NCBI GenBank assembly: GCA_002384055.1
Contig: DGAU01000025.1
Coordinates: forward strand, 55,242 to 119,241
From: Flavobacteriaceae bacterium UBA4022
Lineage (GTDB): Bacteria; Bacteroidota; Bacteroidia; Flavobacteriales; Flavobacteriaceae
DNA: 64,000 bases
Direction: 5' to 3'
Part shown: positions 36,911 to 44,595 of the stretch, piece by piece
Layout of the letters: each line of letters starts with the position of its first letter
Numbering within the stretch: position 1 is the first letter of the stretch
Notes under the pieces: generated by a model
What the model was told of the DNA's origin: nothing
Seen by the model: the letters and a program-made list of their open reading frames with translations, nothing else
The model's database searches: none
Program-made: the position numbers and the translations under genes

Positions 36911-38164
36911 ATGACTGGATTTATCTATAACATTATCAGCATATTGAGTCAGGGACTTATTTGGCCCGCGCAATGGCTGTCGCCCAAAATGGCCGCCTTT
37001 GTCCGTGGGCGTCAAAACAGTTTTGACCAACTGGCACAAACTTTGACCCAACCCGGAAAGCGCATATGGATGCATTGTGCTTCGCTGGGAGAATTTGAAC
37101 AAGGCCGTCCCATTCTGGAGTGGTTTCGAAAAAAACACCCAGAAACAACGCTTGTTGTGACTTTCTTCTCCCCATCGGGCTATACAGTGCGCAAGGATAC
37201 AGATTTGGCTGATGTGGTTGTTTATCTGCCATGGGACACCAGATATAATGCCAAAAGGTTTCTTGATCTGGTCCAGCCCACTTCGGCGTTTTTTGTAAAA
37301 TCAGAACTGTGGCCCAACTACATTGAGGCACTCAAAAAACAGCATGTTCCTATCTACCTGATCGCCGCGCAATTCAGACCCAATCAACTTTTTTTTAAAC
37401 CCTATGGCGGGTTTTTCAAAAGGCTTCTACAGGCAATGACGCATATATTTGTGCAAAACCAAAGCGCGCTCGAATTAGTAAAATCCATGGGCATCCAACA
37501 CGTAAGTCTCAGTGGAGATACCCGGTTTGACCGTGTGATGCAACAAAGTAAAGGAGACAACACCCTGCCATTTTTAGAAGTTTTCAAAAAACAAGCCCGC
37601 TGTGTTATACTGGGCAGCAGTTGGCCAGAAGACCACGATCTTTGGCTCGGAATTATTAATGAATACGCCTGTGACCAACTCAAGTTCGTGATCGCACCCC
37701 ACAGCTTAGCCCCCAAAGAAATGGACCGCATTAGCGGCCAAATCATACCGACAACCCTCCGCTACAATGGTTCCGAATCGACTGATCAATTGGCCCTGAG
37801 TCACGCACAAGTGTTGATTTTAAATACCATGGGGGACTTGGCCAAAGCATATGCTTACGCGGATCTGGCCTATGTAGGTGGCGCTTTGGGGACCACTGGG
37901 TTACATAACATCTTGGAACCAGCAACTTTTGGACTTCCCATCGTTATCGGGCCACACATCAAAAAATTTCCTGAGGCTATCGCCCTAAAAGACCTTGGCG
38001 GGCTATATGTGGTGCACAACGAATCTGATTTACGCGCCATCATAGCCCCCTGGATAGATGATGCTAACACCGTTCAAACTACAGGAAATACAGCTCTAAA
38101 TTTTGTTCAAGGTCATATCGGAGCAACCCAGCATATCGTAGATTATTTGTCTGGTCACCGCTAG
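36911..38164 (+). CDS. kdtA: 3-deoxy-D-manno-octulosonic acid transferase
   Basis: A 417-residue inner-membrane glycosyltransferase that adds Kdo to lipid A precursor. The ATG at 36911 (MTGFIYNIISILSQ) is preferred over 36872. The N-terminal membrane anchor is followed by the acceptor domain with the conserved HCASLGEFEQGRP (Glu61), FFSPSGYTVRKD and VKSELWPNYI. The C-terminal half has the sugar-nucleotide region LAYVGGALGTTGLHNILEPATFGLPIVIGP (read in parts). Its stop codon overlaps the convergent regulator gene by 3 bp. Confidence 0.95.
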   Translation: MTGFIYNIISILSQGLIWPAQWLSPKMAAFVRGRQNSFDQLAQTLTQPGKRIWMHCASLGEFEQGRPILEWFRKKHPETTLVVTFFSPSGYTVRKDTDLADVVVYLPWDTRYNAKRFLDLVQPTSAFFVKSELWPNYIEALKKQHVPIYLIAAQFRPNQLFFKPYGGFFKRLLQAMTHIFVQNQSALELVKSMGIQHVSLSGDTRFDRVMQQSKGDNTLPFLEVFKKQARCVILGSSWPEDHDLWLGIINEYACDQLKFVIAPHSLAPKEMDRISGQIIPTTLRYNGSESTDQLALSHAQVLILNTMGDLAKAYAYADLAYVGGALGTTGLHNILEPATFGLPIVIGPHIKKFPEAIALKDLGGLYVVHNESDLRAIIAPWIDDANTVQTTGNTALNFVQGHIGATQHIVDYLSGHR

Positions 38165-38931
38165 GACTGTAAGCGGGTCAATTGGCTTTTGAGTTCATTC
38201 ATAGACGCCTGCAACTCACGCAACAAGGAACTTTCATTGGGTTCGTCTACCCCGAAAGTCAATTTACTGTTGACTTGCCAAAGTTCTTGTATGTCTTTGA
38301 CAGCAATCTCGATGGGCAAATACTCCGAATTCAATGAAATAAGTCGGACTTTTTTGGTCACTCCAGGTATTTTTTGAAGCTTCTTGACCAAGACCGAATC
38401 GAACAAGACTACAATATATATTTTACTGTCTGATACCTCGTTTACACTCTGCACGGCACGGCCTAGCACCCATTCATTGGGCCGAATATTGGGCAGCATA
38501 CTGTCGCCCTCGACTTGAAAACCACGATAAGTCGCATTGCGGTATTCGGGCAAAGGGATATGAAAGGCGGGTAACTGTCCGACCCAGCCCATATCTTGAA
38601 CATTATTGGGGTATCCCGCAGCGGCCTTCTGGTTCACCAGTAATATGATGTCTTCGCCGCTTGGGTCGACCGCGATAACTTTGGGACTTACATCGGATTG
38701 GTCCAGACGCAAATGTACTTCGAGACTCTTGCCAAACAACCAAAGTGGATTCACGCCAAATTGATTTAAAAGCTGCATCACCACTGTCCCAGACAACTTT
38801 ATCTTTCCACGCTCGATGTCGGCCGTGCTTGATTTTATACCCAGTAATTCTGCAAAAGCCTGTTGGGTATAACCTTGCTCTTCTCTGATTTTCTTGAAAC
38901 GTCGAATTTCGATGGGTAAGTTTATATTCAT
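38161..38931 (-). CDS. XRE-type transcriptional regulator with S24 (LexA-like) domain
   Basis: A 256-residue regulator. Residues 6-66 are a helix-turn-helix domain (TQQAFAELLGIKSSTADIERG). The C-terminal S24 domain has Ser144 in EGDSMLPNIRPNEWVLG and Lys183/184 in VLVKKLQK, the Ser-Lys dyad, with a candidate Ala105-Gly106 self-cleavage site in QKAAAGYPN. A short coiled coil ends the protein (SLLRELQASMNELKSQLTRL). It may be inactivated by self-cleavage during stress, as LexA and phage repressors are (inference). Two 15-bp operator-like repeats lie 20-56 bp before its start, so autoregulation is likely. Confidence 0.9.
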   Translation of the reverse strand: MNINLPIEIRRFKKIREEQGYTQQAFAELLGIKSSTADIERGKIKLSGTVVMQLLNQFGVNPLWLFGKSLEVHLRLDQSDVSPKVIAVDPSGEDIILLVNQKAAAGYPNNVQDMGWVGQLPAFHIPLPEYRNATYRGFQVEGDSMLPNIRPNEWVLGRAVQSVNEVSDSKIYIVVLFDSVLVKKLQKIPGVTKKVRLISLNSEYLPIEIAVKDIQELWQVNSKLTFGVDEPNESSLLRELQASMNELKSQLTRLQS

Positions 38932-38935
38932 CTAC

Positions 38936-38943
38936 CAAATATA
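38936..38943 (-). promoter_or_regulatory. -7 promoter element for the S24 regulator
   Basis: TATATTTG on the minus strand matches TAnnTTTG exactly and ends four bases before the ATG, so the message would be leaderless. The operator repeats at 38951-38987 cover the spacer and -33 region. Confidence 0.6.
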
Positions 38944-38950
38944 ACTATTT

Positions 38951-38965
38951 TAGGAAATAATCCTA
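38951..38965. promoter_or_regulatory. Operator-like inverted repeat, copy 1
   Basis: TAGGAAATAATCCTA: arms TAGGA and TCCTA around AATAA. An identical copy lies 22 bp away (two helical turns), placing both on the same DNA face. Probable binding site of the adjacent S24 regulator. Confidence 0.7.
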
Positions 38966-38972
38966 ATAAAAT

Positions 38973-38987
38973 TAGGAAATAATCCTA
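38973..38987. promoter_or_regulatory. Operator-like inverted repeat, copy 2
   Basis: Exact repeat of the 15 bp at 38951-38965, separated by seven bases. Together they sit between the regulator and the divergent acidic lipoprotein gene. Confidence 0.7.
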
Positions 38988-39034
38988 CAAAAAATAATTG
39001 CTAAAGTATTCTATTTCAAGTGATAAAAATAATT

Positions 39035-39042
39035 TACCTTTG
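39035..39042 (+). promoter_or_regulatory. -7 promoter element for the acidic lipoprotein
   Basis: TACCTTTG is an exact TAnnTTTG match, 32 bp before the ATG at 39075. Confidence 0.55.
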
Positions 39043-39074
39043 TTTCGGAAAATTAACCACTAAACTTATTTATC

Positions 39075-39311
39075 ATGAAAAAAGTACTAATCACATTTGC
39101 TGCTTTGGCACTAATCGCTTCAGTTTCATCTTGTAGAGAAACTGAAACAAAAACTGAAGAAGGTGTTGAAGCTGCTGCTGAAGCTGTTGAAGCCACTACT
39201 GAAGACGCTGTTGACGCTGTTGACGCTGCTGCTGAAGACGCTGTTGAAGCTGTTGAAGAAGCTGCTGAAGAAGCTGTTGAAGCTGTTGACGGTCATACTG
39301 ACGCTCACTAA
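39075..39311 (+). CDS. Small acidic Ala/Glu/Val-repeat lipoprotein
   Basis: A 78-residue lipoprotein with signal MKKVLITFAALALIASVSSC (Cys20). The mature part is almost wholly built from short repeats of the type (D/E)AV(D/E)A and (D/E)AAAE, for example EAVEATTEDAVDAVDAAAED, ending DGHTDAH. It is strongly acidic and would form an amphipathic helix, perhaps a trimeric or coiled-coil surface protein. DNA of the region is itself repetitive (GAAGCTGTTGAAGC units). No function is known to me. A strong promoter element and a strong terminator suggest it is a highly expressed monocistron, divergent from the S24 regulator. Confidence 0.85.
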   Translation: MKKVLITFAALALIASVSSCRETETKTEEGVEAAAEAVEATTEDAVDAVDAAAEDAVEAVEEAAEEAVEAVDGHTDAH

Positions 39312-39333
39312 GCCAACGAAAATTTTAGCATTC

Positions 39334-39365
39334 AAAAAGCCCCTCAAGTTTGAGGGGCTTTTTTT
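39334..39365 (+). terminator. Rho-independent terminator of the acidic lipoprotein
   Basis: Stem GCCCCTCAA/TTGAGGGGC with a GT loop, A run before and T run after. Confidence 0.92.
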
Positions 39366-39484
39366 ATTGATCATATTTTAAGACTAGAGACCTCTAATAG
39401 ATAAAATTTGATTCATCTGATTTCAATTTAACAATACAATCATCAATGCTTTTACCGAAAATTTGAATTGAATTTTTCAGTAAC

Positions 39485-39517
39485 AAAAAAGCCCTTGCAT
39501 CTCTGCAAGGGCTTTTT
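39485..39517 (-). terminator. Rho-independent terminator of the outer-membrane barrel gene
   Basis: Stem GCCCTTGCA/TGCAAGGGC with a TCTC loop between A and T runs, 22 bp beyond the stop of the gene at 39540 on the minus strand. Confidence 0.9.
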
Positions 39518-39539
39518 ATATTTATAATCTTTGCAAATA

Positions 39540-40124
39540 CTAGAAGTTGTAACGAACACCAACGCCAACGTTGATGAATGAAAAACTATTGTCCTCTTCA
39601 ACATCGATCGTTGTCCCATCGAATTCAAGTTCAGAATAAGAGCCTCCTAAATAATCTAAGTTAAGGGCTAATTTGAATCCACTACCTAATCCTCTAACAA
39701 ATGAGTTAGCAAATAAAAATCCACTACCATTAAGTGTAGAATCCAAATCACCACCTTCGAGGTCTGCAGTACTCGAAACAGACAAAACGTACTGTGGCTT
39801 GATGTCCCATGACCAATCACCGCCAAGACCAAGGGTATACATTGGCCCTATGGCCAAATAACTGGTGCGAAAACCAGCAGTCTCACCAGCAGCATCGTCA
39901 AATAAACTCCCAGCATTTCCAAATGTAAACGCAGCACCCCATTGTTCCGTAAAACGGTAGCCTAAGCCCAAGCCAAGATCAAGACCTGTACCTAATTCCG
40001 CTTCATCTGCGAAATCACCTCCAGGAAGCGAAGCACCAACTGATAAACTTAAATACGCTTTAGATTCTTGAGCAAATGCTGTTACAGAGAAAGCAAGTGC
40101 CATTAAAAAAAGTAATTTTTTCAT
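39540..40124 (-). CDS. Outer-membrane beta-barrel protein (OmpW/OmpX-like size)
   Basis: A 194-residue protein with signal peptide 1-18 (SVTAFAQ). The mature chain has eight or so amphipathic strands, for example YLSLSVGASLPGG, LDLGLGLGYRFTEQWGAAFTFG and FKLALNLDYLGG, and ends with the outer-membrane-type VGVGVRYNF (terminal Phe, alternating hydrophobic residues). It is one of the small porin-like or adhesin barrels widespread in Bacteroidota. Function is unknown. It is monocistronic with its own terminator. Confidence 0.85.
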   Translation of the reverse strand: MKKLLFLMALAFSVTAFAQESKAYLSLSVGASLPGGDFADEAELGTGLDLGLGLGYRFTEQWGAAFTFGNAGSLFDDAAGETAGFRTSYLAIGPMYTLGLGGDWSWDIKPQYVLSVSSTADLEGGDLDSTLNGSGFLFANSFVRGLGSGFKLALNLDYLGGSYSELEFDGTTIDVEEDNSFSFINVGVGVRYNF

Positions 40125-40463
40125 TTGTAAAAATGTTAGTTAATAATTGGTTTTACATCTGCCGCAAGAAACTACAATCCATTTTTTGGACCGAATCTCT
40201 GCGGTTCAATAGTTTTTCGAAATTAGCATTATTTTTTTAAACTATATCAACTTTTTTTGAGGCTGCTCCAGTCATTTAAGGATCCGCGCCCATTCTGCAC
40301 GACAAATTCAGACAAAGTAAGCAAAGCAATTTTAGCGCAGCTTTTATCCGGAATCAGCAAATCAGGTGTGACCCTGAGGAATTTTAGCCCTTAATTTATA
40401 AATGCGCATAACCACAACAAGGGTTTTATTGCGGCAACACTCAGATACCACTATACTTGTGGC
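40125..40463. other. Intergenic region without supported gene
   Basis: 339 bp between the barrel gene and the small XRE regulator. I see no recognisable RNA gene or repeat. The minus strand has an open stretch (40247-40390, 47 codons) with coding-like composition but it is bounded by a stop and lacks a start codon, so at most it is a gene relic. The end of the region (CTATACTTGTGG, about 40451-40462) may hold the XRE promoter. Confidence 0.5.
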
Positions 40464-40682
40464 ATGAATCAAAAAATCGCTCAACGCGTCAAGGAGTTGC
40501 GTTGTCAATCAGGTATCTCACAGGAGTCATTGTCTCATTTGGCCCAATTAGATCGCAAATACATTGGGATCATCGAAAAAGGCCAAACCAATGTTTCGGT
40601 AAAGGTATTGTCAAAGATATGCGAAGCCTTGGACAGTGATCTTGAAGCCTTCTTTGCAGGGATAGAGAAACCTCATCTGTAA
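40464..40682 (+). CDS. Small XRE-family helix-turn-helix regulator
   Basis: A 72-residue single-domain regulator. The HTH is clear: VKELRCQSGISQESLSHLAQLDRKYIGIIEKGQTNVS followed by KVLSKICEALDSDLEAFF (quoted in parts). It resembles SinR-like or restriction-modification controller proteins, but no restriction gene is adjacent. It begins at the ATG closest to the HTH and ends 83 bp before the convergent glutathione peroxidase. Confidence 0.88.
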   Translation: MNQKIAQRVKELRCQSGISQESLSHLAQLDRKYIGIIEKGQTNVSVKVLSKICEALDSDLEAFFAGIEKPHL

Positions 40683-40699
40683 TGGTGTTTTGCGACAAA

Positions 40700-40715
40700 A
40701 TGGGCCACAGAACTT
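40700..40715. repeat. 16-bp direct repeat, copy 1
   Basis: ATGGGCCACAGAACTT, repeated exactly at 41490-41505 in the same orientation; the two copies flank the glutathione peroxidase gene. Confidence 0.7.
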
Positions 40716-40764
40716 CCCTTGCTTTGTTTGACAAATAATAAAGAAGTAGTGGTTATTGTTTTCC

Positions 40765-41316
40765 CTATTGGATCAGACCCGTGATCTTTTTATTCATAGG
40801 CTTTGTTATCGAATAAAAGTAGTCGACAAGCGCGCCCTTTTCATCAACCAAGTATTTTTGGAAATTCCACTTAACTGAAGAGCTTGACTTACCGTTTTTC
40901 GTCTTATTGGTCAACCACTGATATAATGGGTGCTGATTATCGCCTTTGACTTCTATTTTGGCCGTGAGCGGAAAGTCAACACTATAATTAGCGCGACAAA
41001 AGGATTCAATTTGCGCCTCGGTCCCTGGCTCCTGACCTCCGAACTGATTACAGGGCAAACCAATGACGACCAACTTATCTTTGTAGGTCGTATAGAGCTC
41101 TTGCAAGCCATCGTATTGCGAGGTAAACCCACATTCTGAAGCAACATTAACGAAAAGGATTTTTTTGCCACGGTATTGGCTCAGATCAATGGAAGCTCCA
41201 TTGATGTCGGTTAATGATATATCGTATATTGATTCCATAGCGTTTGAAGAAGACGGGTTTTGTGCACAACCTAAAGTGGCCACTAGCAATAAACCGCCTA
41301 ATAATTTCTTGAACAT
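40765..41316 (-). CDS. Glutathione peroxidase-family lipoprotein
   Basis: A 183-residue thiol peroxidase. It has a lipobox LVATLGC (Cys17), so it is probably membrane-anchored and periplasmic. The peroxidatic Cys62 is in NVASECGFTSQY, the Gln in LPCNQFGGQEPG and the Trp-Asn pair in VKWNFQKYLVD. Like other bacterial members it uses Cys rather than selenocysteine and most likely takes electrons from thioredoxin-like proteins. A 16-bp direct repeat brackets the gene. Confidence 0.92.
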   Translation of the reverse strand: MFKKLLGGLLLVATLGCAQNPSSSNAMESIYDISLTDINGASIDLSQYRGKKILFVNVASECGFTSQYDGLQELYTTYKDKLVVIGLPCNQFGGQEPGTEAQIESFCRANYSVDFPLTAKIEVKGDNQHPLYQWLTNKTKNGKSSSSVKWNFQKYLVDEKGALVDYFYSITKPMNKKITGLIQ

Positions 41317-41489
41317 TGTTTTTTTGTAAAGGTAGGACTCCTTTGTGATTATGCGCCATGGCTTACAAAATTTTTGTGATCTATGAATCTCATGGCAGGA
41401 TCACCTGCAGAGACCTCTTACGAACAGGCTCAGTTTTGGCATCACTGCCTGCGGCTAATGATCCGATATTCAAAATCGTCCTGTGAGTC

Positions 41490-41505
41490 ATGGGCCACAG
41501 AACTT
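41490..41505. repeat. 16-bp direct repeat, copy 2
   Basis: Second exact copy of the sequence at 40700-40715. Confidence 0.7.
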
Positions 41506-41522
41506 AAATCCCTCCCAAAAAC

Positions 41523-41556
41523 AAAAAAAAGGCCCTCGAAAGAGGGCCTTTTTTTT
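41523..41556 (-). terminator. Terminator after tRNA-Leu
   Basis: Stem AGGCCCTC/GAGGGCCT with a short GAAA-type loop and flanking A and T runs, directly downstream of the tRNA on the minus strand. Confidence 0.88.
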
Positions 41557-41557
41557 G

Positions 41558-41643
41558 TACAGAAGACGGGACTTGAACCCGTACGGACATTACTGCCCAC
41601 TGGATTTTAAGTCCAGCGTGTCTACCAATTCCACCACTTCTGC
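41558..41643 (-). tRNA. tRNA-Leu (anticodon UAA)
   Basis: Read on the minus strand it begins GCAGAAGTGGTGGAATTGG and folds into a class II tRNA: acceptor GCAGAAG/CTTCTGT with a terminal G-U pair, D arm with GGTAGACACGC, anticodon stem CTGGA/TCCAG around the loop CTTAAAA, a long variable arm (TGGGCAGTAATGTCCGT) and T arm ACGGGTTCAAGTCCCGT. The CCA end is not encoded. 86 nt. Confidence 0.95.
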
Positions 41644-41653
41644 AACAGTAGAT

Positions 41654-41684
41654 AAAAAAAGCCGAATAAATTTCGGCTTTTTTT
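41654..41684 (-). terminator. Terminator between tRNA-Gly and tRNA-Leu
   Basis: Stem GCCGAA/TTCGGC with a TAAA loop between A and T runs, two bases beyond the 3' end of tRNA-Gly. Confidence 0.85.
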
Positions 41685-41685
41685 G

Positions 41686-41758
41686 AGCGAAAAACGGGAT
41701 TCGAACCCGCGACCTCCACCTTGGCAAGGTGGCGCTCTACCAACTGAGCTATTTTCGC
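41686..41758 (-). tRNA. tRNA-Gly (anticodon GCC)
   Basis: On the minus strand: acceptor GCGAAAA/TTTTCGC, D arm TAGCTCAGTTGGTAGAGCG, anticodon stem CACCT/AGGTG around TGCCA(A) with GCC, and T arm CGGGTTCGAATCCCG; discriminator U as expected for glycine. CCA not encoded. 73 nt. Confidence 0.95.
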
Positions 41759-41857
41759 GTTATATAATGAACGTCACTCCTTAAAGAAGCGGGAGCAAAT
41801 TTAAAATTTTTAGCACAATTACAAAGCTATTTTTAAGAAAAAAAGCAGCGATGTCTA

Positions 41858-44473
41858 TTATTTTTTGCCCTCGGGATCGCTCCCCTTAACCAACATCCTC
41901 TTGATGTCGTTTAAGGCGTTCAAAGCCGCTACAGGCGTCAATCCATCAATATCCATGGACACAATTCTTTGTTTGATTTCTTCTAATAGCGGATCGTCCA
42001 ATTGGAAAAAACTCAATTGCATTTCAGAATCTGCTGCAGCTTTGACCTCCGCATGTCGCTCTTTGGCACCATGAGAGGCTTCAAGGCGCTTCAGGATTTC
42101 TTCGGCCCGAGAAATAACCCGCTTGGGCATACCGGCCATTTTGGCCACATGGATCCCAAAACTATGCTCCGAACCGCCAGGCACTAGGGTGCGCATAAAC
42201 AATACAGTGTCTTTTAATTCTTTGACGGAAACATTGTAATTTTTGATGCGCTCAAAGGTTTCCGACATGTCATTAAGCTCGTGGTAATGCGTGGCAAAAA
42301 GTGTTTTGGCTTGCGTTGGGTGCTCGTGCAAAAATTCACTGATGGACCAGGCGATAGAAATTCCATCATAGGTGCTGGTCCCCCGCCCAATCTCGTCCAA
42401 TAGGATCAAGCTCCGCTCAGATACATTATTGAGAATACTGGCCGTTTCGTTCATTTCGACCATAAAAGTCGATTCGCCCATAGAGATGTTGTCACTGGCG
42501 CCCACACGGGTAAATATTTTATCAACTACACCCATCGTGACGGCCTTTGCCGGCACATAGCTCCCCATCTGGGCCATGATGACAATAAGGGCCGTTTGGC
42601 GCAGCAAGGCACTCTTACCGCTCATATTAGGACCAGTAATCATGATCATCTGTTGGGTGCTGCGGTCTAAGAAAACATCATTGGCGATATAAGGGGTGTC
42701 TTCAGATAACTGGGTTTCAATCACCGGGTGACGCCCTTGTTTGATGGCCAAGTCAAAGGAATCGTTGAACTCGGGACAAACATAATTCGAGCGCTGGGCC
42801 AACTCTGCAAAACCCGATAAGCAATCAAGCTGGGCCAAGGCCTGTGCGGTTTGTTGAATGGCCGAAACATAGGGCAATATTTCTTGAATCAAAGCCAAAA
42901 ACAATGTTTGCTCTAAACCAGAAATACGTTCCTCTGCGCCATATATCTTGGATTCGTATTCTTTTAATTCTTCGGTAATATAGCGCTCGGCGTTGACCAG
43001 TGTTTGTTTTCTGATCCACTGAGGCGGCACTTTGTCTTTGTGCGCATTGCGCACTTCTATATAATATCCAAAAACATTATTACTGGCAATTTTAAGCGAT
43101 GTGATACCGGTTTCTTCTTGATGGCCTTCGAGCATTTTTTGCAAATGTTCTTTGCCACCAAAAGCAATCGATCGCAGTTCGTCAAGGGCGACATTAACTC
43201 CTTGGGCAATAACATTTCCTTTGTTCCAATGCACTGCAGCCTCTGGGTCGAGGGTTTGCTCGATCTTGAGACATAAAGCGGTGCAGGGATCTATTTGCGC
43301 CGAAAGCGCCTCTAGTGCTTTGTTATTGGAGGTCGCTGCCAAATCTTTGAGAGACTCCGTAGCCCTTAAAGACCGGCCTAGCATAACCACCTCTCGAGGA
43401 TTGATCTTACCCGTAGCCGTTTTAGACACCAGGCGTTCTAAATCGCCCACACTTTTGAGGCTATGGCGGAGCTCAGCGCGTTGCTGTTGTTGCGCCACCC
43501 AATAGCGAACAATATCCTGGCGGTCTTTGATTGCTGCAACGGTTTTGAGTGGCAAGGCGAGCCATCGTTTCAACAATCGTCCGCCCATAGGCGATATGGT
43601 GTGGTCCATGACTCCCATAAGGGTTGCCGCATTACTGGATTGTCCTTGATGCAGTTCCAAATTGCGCATGGTGAATTGATCCATCCACACATAGGTGTCT
43701 TGAGCAATCCTACTGATTTTGGTGATGTGGTCCAATCTGTGGTGTTGGGTCTCCCCCAAATAATGCATCACCGCACCGGCCGCTATGCCCCCCATAGTCC
43801 TATCCTGCAATCCAAAGCCTTTGAGGCTCTTGGTTTTAAAGTGACCTAAGAGCAGGTCATGGGTATAATCAGGCTGAAACACCCATTCTTCTAAGAAAAA
43901 ACAATGCAGTCTATGGCCAAAATGCGTGTTGACCAATTTGCGTTGTTGCTTGTTGAAGAGGACCTCCGACGGATTGAAATTCTGTAACAAGGCATCTATG
44001 GTCTGAAGTGGCCCTTCGGCCATCAGAAATTCGCCGGTACTGACATCCAAAAACGAAACGCCGCAGATGGCATCTGTCAGATGTACCGCAGCCAAAAAGT
44101 TATTGGTTTTGCTCTGGAGAATATCGTCATTGAGCGCCACCCCAGGGGTAATGAGTTCGGTCACACCGCGCTTGACAATGGTCTTGGTTTGTTTGGGGTC
44201 TTCGAGCTGGTCGCAGATAGCGACACGGCAACCGGCCATCACCAGTTTCGGCAAATAAGTATTGACAGAGTGGTGCGGAAAACCTGCCAACTCGGTTTGG
44301 TCGCCCCCATTGTTGCGGGCAGTCAATGTAATGTTCAGTATTTTGGCGGCTTTCACTGCATCCTGACCAAAAGTCTCGTAAAAATCCCCTACACGAAACA
44401 ACAGCAAAGCATCGGGATACTTGGCTTTGATCCCATTGTATTGTTGCATTAAAGGCGTGATTTTTTTGGCCAT
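41858..44473 (-). CDS. mutS: DNA mismatch repair ATPase MutS
   Basis: An 871-residue mismatch recognition protein. The N-terminal mismatch-binding domain has the Phe-x-Glu motif in RVGDFYETFGQDA. The C-terminal ATPase holds the Walker A GPNMSGKSALLRQ, the SEN-like segment MGESTFMVEM, the Walker B LILLDEIGRGTSTYDG and the helix-turn-helix end with HSFGIHVAKMAGMPKRVI. All expected domains and the usual length are present. The partner mutL is not in the window. Confidence 0.97.
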   Translation of the reverse strand: MAKKITPLMQQYNGIKAKYPDALLLFRVGDFYETFGQDAVKAAKILNITLTARNNGGDQTELAGFPHHSVNTYLPKLVMAGCRVAICDQLEDPKQTKTIVKRGVTELITPGVALNDDILQSKTNNFLAAVHLTDAICGVSFLDVSTGEFLMAEGPLQTIDALLQNFNPSEVLFNKQQRKLVNTHFGHRLHCFFLEEWVFQPDYTHDLLLGHFKTKSLKGFGLQDRTMGGIAAGAVMHYLGETQHHRLDHITKISRIAQDTYVWMDQFTMRNLELHQGQSSNAATLMGVMDHTISPMGGRLLKRWLALPLKTVAAIKDRQDIVRYWVAQQQQRAELRHSLKSVGDLERLVSKTATGKINPREVVMLGRSLRATESLKDLAATSNNKALEALSAQIDPCTALCLKIEQTLDPEAAVHWNKGNVIAQGVNVALDELRSIAFGGKEHLQKMLEGHQEETGITSLKIASNNVFGYYIEVRNAHKDKVPPQWIRKQTLVNAERYITEELKEYESKIYGAEERISGLEQTLFLALIQEILPYVSAIQQTAQALAQLDCLSGFAELAQRSNYVCPEFNDSFDLAIKQGRHPVIETQLSEDTPYIANDVFLDRSTQQMIMITGPNMSGKSALLRQTALIVIMAQMGSYVPAKAVTMGVVDKIFTRVGASDNISMGESTFMVEMNETASILNNVSERSLILLDEIGRGTSTYDGISIAWSISEFLHEHPTQAKTLFATHYHELNDMSETFERIKNYNVSVKELKDTVLFMRTLVPGGSEHSFGIHVAKMAGMPKRVISRAEEILKRLEASHGAKERHAEVKAAADSEMQLSFFQLDDPLLEEIKQRIVSMDIDGLTPVAALNALNDIKRMLVKGSDPEGKK

Positions 44474-44580
44474 AGTGCCGAGGCTATTCTCTTCGAGCTA
44501 AAGTACTTATTAATTGAATTTTTAGGAAATTTAGGCCGATAAGTTTTTGCGGGTTTCTCCTAAAACCGTCACGAAAGTTT

Positions 44581-44588
44581 TATTTTTG
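44581..44588 (+). promoter_or_regulatory. -7 promoter element for the SpoU methyltransferase
   Basis: TATTTTTG is an exact TAnnTTTG match ending seven bases before the ATG at 44596, so the leader must be extremely short or absent. Confidence 0.55.
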
Positions 44589-44595
44589 CGCTCAG

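Noticed and set aside
39126..39381. Long alternative frames over the acidic lipoprotein on both strands (Leu-rich or Ser/Phe-rich).
   Set aside because: They are by-products of the repetitive DNA; the frame with a lipoprotein signal, promoter and terminator is the real one.
40247..40390. Minus-strand open stretch of 47 codons with coding-like composition (SEFVVQNGRG, NDWSSLKKS).
   Set aside because: No start codon and no recognised homologue; kept only as a possible relic in the intergenic note.
41383..41610. 75-codon frame upstream of the tRNA genes.
   Set aside because: It runs through a terminator and into tRNA-Leu, so it cannot be a real coding region.
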